Positions 57,225 to 64,000 of a stretch of DNA of 64,000 nt are shown here, piece after piece. Position 1 is the first letter of the stretch; the number at the start of each line of letters is the position of its first letter. The notes under the pieces were generated by a model. That model did not search any database. It was not told where the DNA came from and saw only the letters and a program-made list of their open reading frames with translations. Position numbers and translations under genes: made by a program. The stretch is from Papio anubis (Eukaryota > Chordata > Mammalia > Primates > Cercopithecidae). The stretch is from positions 93,667,181-93,731,180 of the forward strand of contig NC_044984.1 in NCBI RefSeq assembly GCF_008728515.1. Direction: 5' to 3'.

Positions 57225-57745
57225 AACATTACTTTTCTTTATCTCATTGCCTTCTCTCCCAGGTCAGTGGGCAAAGCTTAGGGCTTCCAGCATAAGGTTA
57301 ATCCCTTTATCTGTCCTCTGAATCTCATTGCCAGCTGCTTTTTCAGGGACCTCACTTAATTATTGCTCTCCTTTCAGCATCTACAACCTTTTCCTCTCAA
57401 CTAAATCTTTATTCTCATCATATAACCATGTTAAAATCTCTGTGCTGGCAAAAACAATCAAAGACAAATAATAAAACAACCCCTCAAGTATTCTCTCCTC
57501 ATCTGTAATTCTTGTCTTCTCTTTTATTTACATCCAATATTTTTGAAGAGTCATTGGTATCTATCGTCTTTCTCACCTCTCACTCACCTCCACTGCAATC
57601 TGGCTTTTACCCTTATGCTCCAATGAAATTAATCCTGAAACCATCACAGTGACCTTTTAGTTGTTACATGCAGTGGGCACTTTTTAAGTTGGGTTGATCC
57701 CTCAGAAGCATTTGATATTATTAACCAGAAATTTCCTGGAGCATA
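57225..57745 (+). mobile_element. L2 LINE ORF2-end fragment
   Basis: CACTGCAATCTGGCTTTTACC, CCATCACAGTGACCTTTTAG and CAGAAGCATTTGATATTATT correspond to the L2 reverse-transcriptase region in sense. Frame destroyed. Confidence 0.65.
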
Positions 57746-59344
57746 TAGAACTGCGGGGAACAATAAGCCATGTTCCCAGAATCACCACATGGAAGGGCAC
57801 CCAATTAACACTCAATTAAACTATTCTTTGTGCACAAAATAAACCTGCATTGTGTTAAACCAATGGGATTTATAAAATTGTTCTGCACATAATTGTTCTA
57901 GCACATAGCATTACTTACCTTGACAAACACATGAATCTTATTAGGTCATTCTTAATCTGTCTCCCTGATTACCATCTATTCCCCTGCTGTGAACTCTATG
58001 CCTTAGCCACACAAACCACTGTGTGTGTATATGCATGTGTGAGTGTTTGTCCATGCTATTCTTAATTCCTTTCTTCCTATTATTTGTTGACACATTCTTT
58101 TAGTCTCACTTATAGCCTTTGAGAAAGCTTCCCTGTTTCTGACAAGCATATTTACTCAATTTCACCTCATATATCTTTCTGTTGTAGCACTCATGATATT
58201 GTATCATAATTGTTTTCTGTCCCTTAAGAATGGATTCTTAGGTTTTTGGAATACGTAAATTATAGGATTTCTAGGCATGCTTTATCAAAACAAGGTTGAA
58301 ATGATAAACACTGGGCCCTTACATAAAATTTTGTAAGAACATCAGGTTCTGACAAAGAAGAACGAATTTGTGGTTTTATATTTTGTTTCCCTTTAGTTAA
58401 ACCCTAGTTATCAAAAATTTATAATTTCTTAAAAATAAAATCTTGCCTACTTTTGGGCAACAAATACATGAATCAAATATCCTTTGTTTCTAATTTCCTT
58501 AGAGGTGATATTCTATGCATAAAAGAATTATCTTTTGCAAATTATATTTGCATATGATCAGTCACATTTTTTGTATTTCAAATGTATTAATATTTCAATT
58601 AGCTAGAAGCAATAGGAAAGAGATTTATCTAGTCTGCTGTGGAAGTGCTAATATAATTTTAAAAAACAACTAAGAGCACTAATTTTGTTGTCAATTTCAT
58701 ATCCTTATAATTACCTCTTAAATAGGCAGCACTTTTCTCATGGTAATCACTGCTGTTTTCAAATGGCTTGCAAAGAAGAAAAGCATTTAAGCTAACTCCA
58801 AGAATAGATGAAACTATTTATTTTGACATTTGTCGGCTTTGGACCATGTCCTTTCCAGTTCTGAAAAAGACAACCTGGGAACTTTTGTGTTTAGAACAAA
58901 TAATTTTAATAACTTTAGAGGTGATTTAAAATGGAGCTGATTTTAGGTGTCAGATAAAATGATCCTAATTCATCTTATATCAAAGGTACTGGGCAGTGAC
59001 ATTGGTTGGGGTGCAGTCAAATTGTTACTATGCCAATCACTCAGTAAAGGAGTCTGAATTGTCAGTGGACAAGATCTAGAGACCTGAGAAAAAACTCCTT
59101 TCTTTCCAGCCCTCTCTATGATAGACACTCAAGAATGTGAGAAAATGCAGGGTAATTCTTTTAGGCATGGTCATATCAATTCAAAGGAAGACAAAATAGT
59201 TTAGGAAGTGGATTCTAATGCAAGAGATAGTTTAGAGGAAGAATGGAAAGTGATGTTAGTATAGTTTATGAGGTAGTGGTTTCAGTTGTTAAATATAGAT
59301 AAAGAGAAGAGAAGAATATAAAGATTCTAAACTGTATCAGAAAG
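57746..59344. other. No gene; possible L2 tail
   Basis: Mostly unassigned. 58050-58240 may be L2-like (TTGAGAAAGCTTCCCTG, TGATATTGTATCATAATTG). No gene signal. Confidence 0.4.
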
Positions 59345-59480
59345 AATCATGGAACTTTAAAAGCATAAAGGACTTTAGAGACACATCATTTTCGTTCAAT
59401 CCTTTCATTTTTAAAGAGGAGGAAACTGACCTTTAAAAAGGTTAAATCACTTGACCCAGGTTGCACAGAGAGTTAGTGAA
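59345..59480 (+). mobile_element. MIR-like SINE fragment
   Basis: GAGGAGGAAACTGACCTTT, GGTTAAATCACTTGACCCAGG and TTGCACAGAGAGTTAG resemble the MIR/MIR3 3' half. Confidence 0.6.
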
Positions 59481-60361
59481 AATAGTGTCTATGGGTTCCC
59501 ATGGTGGGGATAGGGAAGAACATGTAAGGGAAGAAAGGAAGTGGGTCTCTTTTCATTCTGATCCAGAAACGCAAATCCTTTAAAAGGGTAGGCAGACCTT
59601 TTTTAAAAAACAGCTGGCATCACCTGCGGAGCTGAGCCAAATGCTGTGGTTGGTATCCAGCCTGAGCCAAAAAAAAAGTGTTCTTTGTAAAATTTCTCTT
59701 TGTGCATGGATAACCTTCACAAAATTAGTCCATGCTTGCTTTTAAATTACTTTGCACCTGTCCTAATCGTTCCTGGGCGAAAATGTCCTAAGAGTTACAT
59801 AGGGTTTATAAAATTGGGCTACTGGCATTATTTTTAGGAGCACACTCCCTTACTTAGCTTAGAGAACAATTTTTTTCCTACTGATTTGGGTGCCACATGC
59901 CTTATAACTCAACTTCAATTTTCCTCCAAAGGTATCCAATTTATTATCCTTTTCTTTAGTGTATATTTGCTTCAAGAGACAGTCTCCACAATGCTGATTG
60001 GGATATCATATGAATTCCACAAATTCACTTTGAACTCCTTGGTTTTAGCTTATAGGATTTCTACATTTTGACTCATTTTTCTTATATGTTTTCTTGATAG
60101 TTATCCCCCTGCCTAAACAATTTAACTCTTCCTTTTCTTTTTTAACTTATCCACCTCCCTAAACGCATGTATACATTCATTCTCTCTCTCATTCTCTCTC
60201 TCTCTCTCTTCCCCCCCTCCCCACCACCACACACATAAAATCATAAAAGCAGTTTTCCCAAATGGAGAGGTATGAAGCCTGTGAGAGGTCCGGAGAAGAC
60301 CAGGAGTTGTAAACGTGCACAAGCCAACTTAAAATACGTTATAAAGGCATCAATGAGAATG
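59481..60361. other. No gene; (TC)n and a segment copied elsewhere
   Basis: Unassigned sequence. 60055-60133 resembles the short retrocopy at 62085-62158. A (TC)n run lies at 60181-60210, followed by a C-run. Confidence 0.55.
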
Positions 60362-60480
60362 TCAGAGTAGGAGACTCCAATAGCCTTACTCTCCACCGAA
60401 AAGAAAAAAAAAAAAATTCTGGCAAAACTGTCAGAAACAAACTTACTGGAATTCTGGAAAATGGGATGTCTGCGAAATTC

Positions 60481-60637
60481 TGGGATGTTATTGGATCATG
60501 GGGCGGATTTCTCCTTTGGTGTTGTTTTCATGAGTTATCAGAGATCTGGTTGTTTAAAATGTGTAGCACCTCCCCCTTCTCTCTCTTCCTCCTGCTCTGG
60601 CCCTGTAAGACGTGCCTGTTCCCCTTCACCTACTGCC
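60481..60637 (+). mobile_element. MaLR LTR fragment inside L1ME 5' UTR
   Basis: TTGGATCATGGGGCGGATTT, AGAGATCTGGTTGTTTAAAA, GCACCTCCCCCTTCTCTC and GTAAGACGTGCCTGTTCC are MST/MLT1-type LTR motifs in order. Both LTR ends are missing, and no 5-bp duplication is visible. Confidence 0.7.
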
Positions 60638-62079
60638 AGTCAAAGGTTTGCAGTAACCAAGAGAATTCTTAATCAAGAGAAAGGACCACTGAAACCCAGT
60701 GGGAGAGGTTTATAGTATTTTATTTGTGTCCATCCCCTCCATTCCTGGCTTAATGGTGGTCCTGAAGACAGCACCCTGTTCTACCAGTGTGGGTCCCAGT
60801 ACCAGAGGGAGCAGAACAAAAATTTGTTCTGAAAAAATTGTGGTTGCCTGTTTTGACCTATCAGGTGGCTTCCTGAAGGACTAACACAAGGGACTTGTCT
60901 TTATTTCGCCTATCTCAGAACTCTCTCAGGGCACAAACGTGGCTGCACAGACAGCATCTATATAAATACTTGATAGCAAATCAACCAGCCACTGTCACCC
61001 TCATAAGACAAAGAATATTAGGTGGGGTAAACAATAAACAAAACAAAAAACTTGAGAAGAAGGCTGGGAAGTGAGATGCTTGGGGAGTAAGGGTTTTGAG
61101 AAGCTTCCACATATTCCCAGGTATCTAGAAGGTCACACACATGCACAGGGCAGGCCACATGATCAGAAATGATCTTGAGAAGATCCTAAAGTCTCATCTT
61201 TGGCTGAACTTCAGGCTCTGTGAAAGCAGTAAATGAAGTTGAAGGCAGAGTTGTAAACTGCTTAGCTGAGTGTTAAAGGCATGCCCCAACATACACACAG
61301 AGCCCAGTTGCAAAGACTGAGAGAGTTTTTGTTTTATCCAGGCATTTGAGGAAATCTTTGTCAAATCAGTAGCTGACCATTCACTTAGTAGAACAGAGAT
61401 TTCAGTGACCACATAGGATAAAAAATACTGTCAGTAAAAAATTAGAAAAGTCACTAAACACAAGTACAATCCAAAACGAGTAGCAATAACAAAAACCTGG
61501 GGAGAAGGAGAATCCGATTTCCAGTTACTATATTATAATATTTAAAATGCCAGTTTTAAACAAAAAGATAGTAGACTTGCAAAAAAAACAAAAAACAATA
61601 AAGTATGGCCCGTTTAGAGGAAAAAAAGAAACGAATATGAACTGTCCCTGAGGAATCCTAGACACTAGATTTACTAGACAAAGAACTTAAATCAACTGTC
61701 TTAAATATGTTTAAAACCATAGACGAAGAACCAAAGGAATATAGGAAACCAAAGTCTCACCAAATAAAGAAGGCAGAAATGATATAAAGGAAGCAAATTC
61801 TGAAACTGAAATGTACAAGTATAATACTGAAATAAAGAAATTACTAGAAGGTTTCTACAGCACTTTTGAGCAAGTAGAAAAAAGAATAGAGAACGTCTAG
61901 ATAAATGAATTGAAATTATCCATTCTAAAGAACAGAAACAAAATAAATGAAGATAAATGAACACAACCTCAGCAACCTTTGGGATATCATTAAGCATATC
62001 TACCTATCTAGCTATCAGAATCCCAGAAGGAGAGGAGACAGAATAAAAGACAAAAAGAATGCTTGACCAAATAATGGCT

Positions 62080-62190
62080 CACAATATTTCTATATTTTGG
62101 CTCACTTTTCTTATATATTCTTCTTGATAGTTACCCCCACCTGAACAAAGTCTTCCTTAAAAAAAGAAAAAAACAAAACAAAACAAAAAA
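62080..62190 (+). mobile_element. Short poly(A) retrocopy inside L1ME ORF1
   Basis: A 111-bp insertion: about 80 bp beginning CACAATATTTCTATATTTTG, then an A-rich tail (62159-62190). It is flanked by AAATAATGGCT (about 62069-62079) and AAAAAATGGCT (about 62186-62196). The body resembles 60055-60133 in the same window. Parent RNA unknown. Confidence 0.7.
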
Positions 62191-62869
62191 ATGGCTACTT
62201 CCCCAAATGCAAATTTAATAAAAGACATAAATCTACTTATTCAAGAAGCTCAACAAATACCAAGTAAGATAAACTCAAACAGATCTAAACTGACATATTA
62301 TAATCTAACCATCAAAAACCAAAGCAAGAATCTTGAAAGAAGCAAGAGAGAAGTAACTCATCATGTACAAGGAATTATCAACAAGAAGAACAGCTTATTT
62401 AAACTGTAGAAGACTTAAGACAGTGAAATGACTTATTTAAATTGCTGAAAGAGAAAAACTGTAAATTAAGACCTATATTAAGCAAAGCTATCCTTTAAAG
62501 GTAAAGGAGAAATTTAGACATTCACAAATAAACAAAAAGTGAAGGAGTTTTTCACTAACAGACTGGTACTGTAAGAAATGTTAAAGGGAGTTCTTCACCC
62601 TGAAACAAAAACACACTAGGCAATAACTTGCAGCTATATGAAGAAATAAAAATCACCAGTAAAGGTAACTACATAGGTAAATATAACAAATAGTATTATT
62701 GTAATTTCAGTTTGTAACTCCTCTTCTTTTTCCTATGTCATTTAGAAGACAAAAACATAAAACAATAATTATAAATTTATGCTAAAGGGGACACAGTGTG
62801 TAAAGATGGAATTTATGACAGTAACAACATAAACAGGTGGGAGAGACCTATATTAAAGCAGAGTTTTAG

Positions 62870-63131
62870 TCTGGGCGCAGTGGCTCACGCCTGTAATCCC
62901 AGCACTTTGGGAGGCTGAGGCAGGCGGATCACAAGGTCAGGAGATTGGGACCATCCTGGCTAACACGGTGAAACCCCGTCTCCACTAAAAAATACAAAAA
63001 ATTAGCCGGGCATGGTGGCGGGCACCTGTAGTCCCAGCTACTCGGGAAGCTGAGGCAGGAGAATGGCGTGAACCCGGGAGACGGAGCTTGCAGTGAGCAG
63101 AGATCGTGCCACTGCACTCCAGCCTGGGAGT
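62870..63131 (+). mobile_element. AluY-like, 3'-truncated without poly(A)
   Basis: Sense Alu from TCTGGGCGCAGTGGCTC to CACTCCAGCCTGGGAG. The last ~30 bp and the poly(A) are absent. It is flanked by the 11-bp direct repeat GCAGAGTTTTA (62859-62869 and 63132-63142). It has GAATGGCGTGAACCCGGGAG, an AluY marker. Confidence 0.9.
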
Positions 63132-64000
63132 GCAGAGTTTTATATACTATTGAAGCTAAGTGGGTATTAATTCAAACTAGATTACTTATAAATGTAAGAT
63201 ACTAACTGTAATCCCAAAAGTAACCTAAAAGAACAAGTGAGAAATGTTCAGAAAAGTAAATGAGAAGGGAACCAAAAGAGATTACAAAAGGAAATTAAAT
63301 TAATAACAAAAAAGTAACTAATATAAAAAAACAGTAATGGAGGAATTAAGGAACAAAAAAGTTATAAGACATCAGAAAACAGATAGCAAAATGGCATAAG
63401 TTCTTTATCAGTAGCTACTTTAAGTGTAAACGAATTATACTATCCAATTAAAAGGCAGAGATTAGAAAATGATTCAAATATATACTGTCTACATGAGACT
63501 CATTTTAGATCCAAAGACACAAATAGGTTGAAAGTTAAAGGATAGAAAAAGATATTTCATGCAAAGAGTAAAAAAAGAAAAAGCTGGAGTGGCTATACTA
63601 ATATCATACAAAATGTACTAAGTCAAAAGTTGTTATAAAAGAAAAAGGGAGGCATTATATATTAATAAAAGGGTCAATCCATCAAGAAGATGTGACAATT
63701 AAAAACATACATGCACCTAACAACTGAGTCCCAAAATTTATAAAGCAAATTTGACAGAAATGAAGGCAGAATAAACAGCTTACAGTAATCATAGGAGATT
63801 TCAATACCCTATTTTCAATAATGGATAAAATGACTATACAGAAGATAAATAAGAAAATAAATGACTTCAATGATACTGTAAGCCAACTAGACCTAATAGA
63901 CAAATACAGGACATTCTTTGGAGCTACATATGGATGATGGATATACAACATTGTGAATATACTGAATGCCAATGAATTGTATACTTTAAAATGTTTAAAA

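Larger units (their letters stand above)
60362..63990 (+). mobile_element. L1ME element (5' UTR, ORF1, partial ORF2, 3' end piece)
   Basis: Old L1 in sense: a start-like GAGTAGGAGACTCCAATAGC, a 5' UTR to about 61500, and an ORF1 remnant at 61650-62480 (TTGAGCAAGTAGAAAAAAG). The ORF2 endonuclease part is at 63150-63900 (ACAATTAAAAACATACATGC; ATAGGAGATTTCAATACCC gives GDFNT). At about 63930 it jumps to a 3'-end-like GAATATACTGAATGCC, so most of ORF2 is deleted. All frames are broken, and the end coincides with the window edge. Confidence 0.7.

Overview
The window is primate nuclear DNA, most likely from an Old World monkey. AT-rich sequence is packed with primate L1, Alu, ERVL-MaLR, L2, MIR and DNA-transposon copies. 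Three young Alus (1770-2072, 34147-34445, 48811-49109) carry changes I recall as typical of cercopithecid AluYR subfamilies (GGATCTCAG, CTAGTTTTTxGTATT, GGCTTGAGCCACC). I found no host protein-coding gene, no exon I could defend, no rRNA/tRNA gene and no CpG island. The longer open frames outside L1 are within chance expectation for this base composition. It reads as intergenic or deep-intronic DNA.

Layout. 1-2.6 kb: L1M 3' end, an L1M5-like fragment with an inserted L1P tail and an AluY, then L2. 2.6-18.6 kb: sparse old sequence with MIR/L2 pieces, two MST-type LTRs, two MLT2-like LTRs in opposite orientation, AluJ, a short L1P copy and an old L1M5 piece. 18.6-30.0 kb: a 5'-truncated plus-strand L1 (L1-A, 14-bp target-site duplication) split by one 7.9-kb minus-strand insertion (17-bp duplication). 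That insertion is a near full-length L1 (L1-B) plus 1.7 kb of older repeats beyond its poly(A), best explained as a 3' transduction. 30.2-32.5 kb: MST/THE1-type LTR and MIRs. 32.5-35.1 kb: a MER8-like Tigger-type transposon containing an Hsmar2 mariner, which contains an MST-type LTR and an AluY; the outer element also carries a long palindromic AT-rich repeat. 35.5-39.3 kb: old L1ME/HAL1-like 5' sequence interrupted by a 2.5-kb L1 with a classic 5' inversion. 39-45 kb: old L1, MER5A, L2 and a compound microsatellite. 45.2-53.4 kb: a full-length-scale ancient minus-strand L1M with tandem-monomer 5' UTR, an AluY and a partial LTR12. 53-60 kb: mostly unassigned, with MIR, L2 and a second MER8-like copy. 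60.4-64 kb: an L1ME running to the window edge, with a MaLR fragment, a short poly(A) retrocopy and a tail-less Alu.

Nothing here works together as a pathway. The content is a layered record of retrotransposition. All L1 open reading frames and the mariner transposase are broken. The observations most worth checking are the L1-B 3' transduction, the AT-rich palindrome, the short retrocopy resembling sequence 2 kb away, the partial LTR12 with an A-rich tail inside L1M, and the antisense open frame in the L1M tandem-repeat 5' UTR. Repeat family names come from recall of consensus sequences and were not searched.
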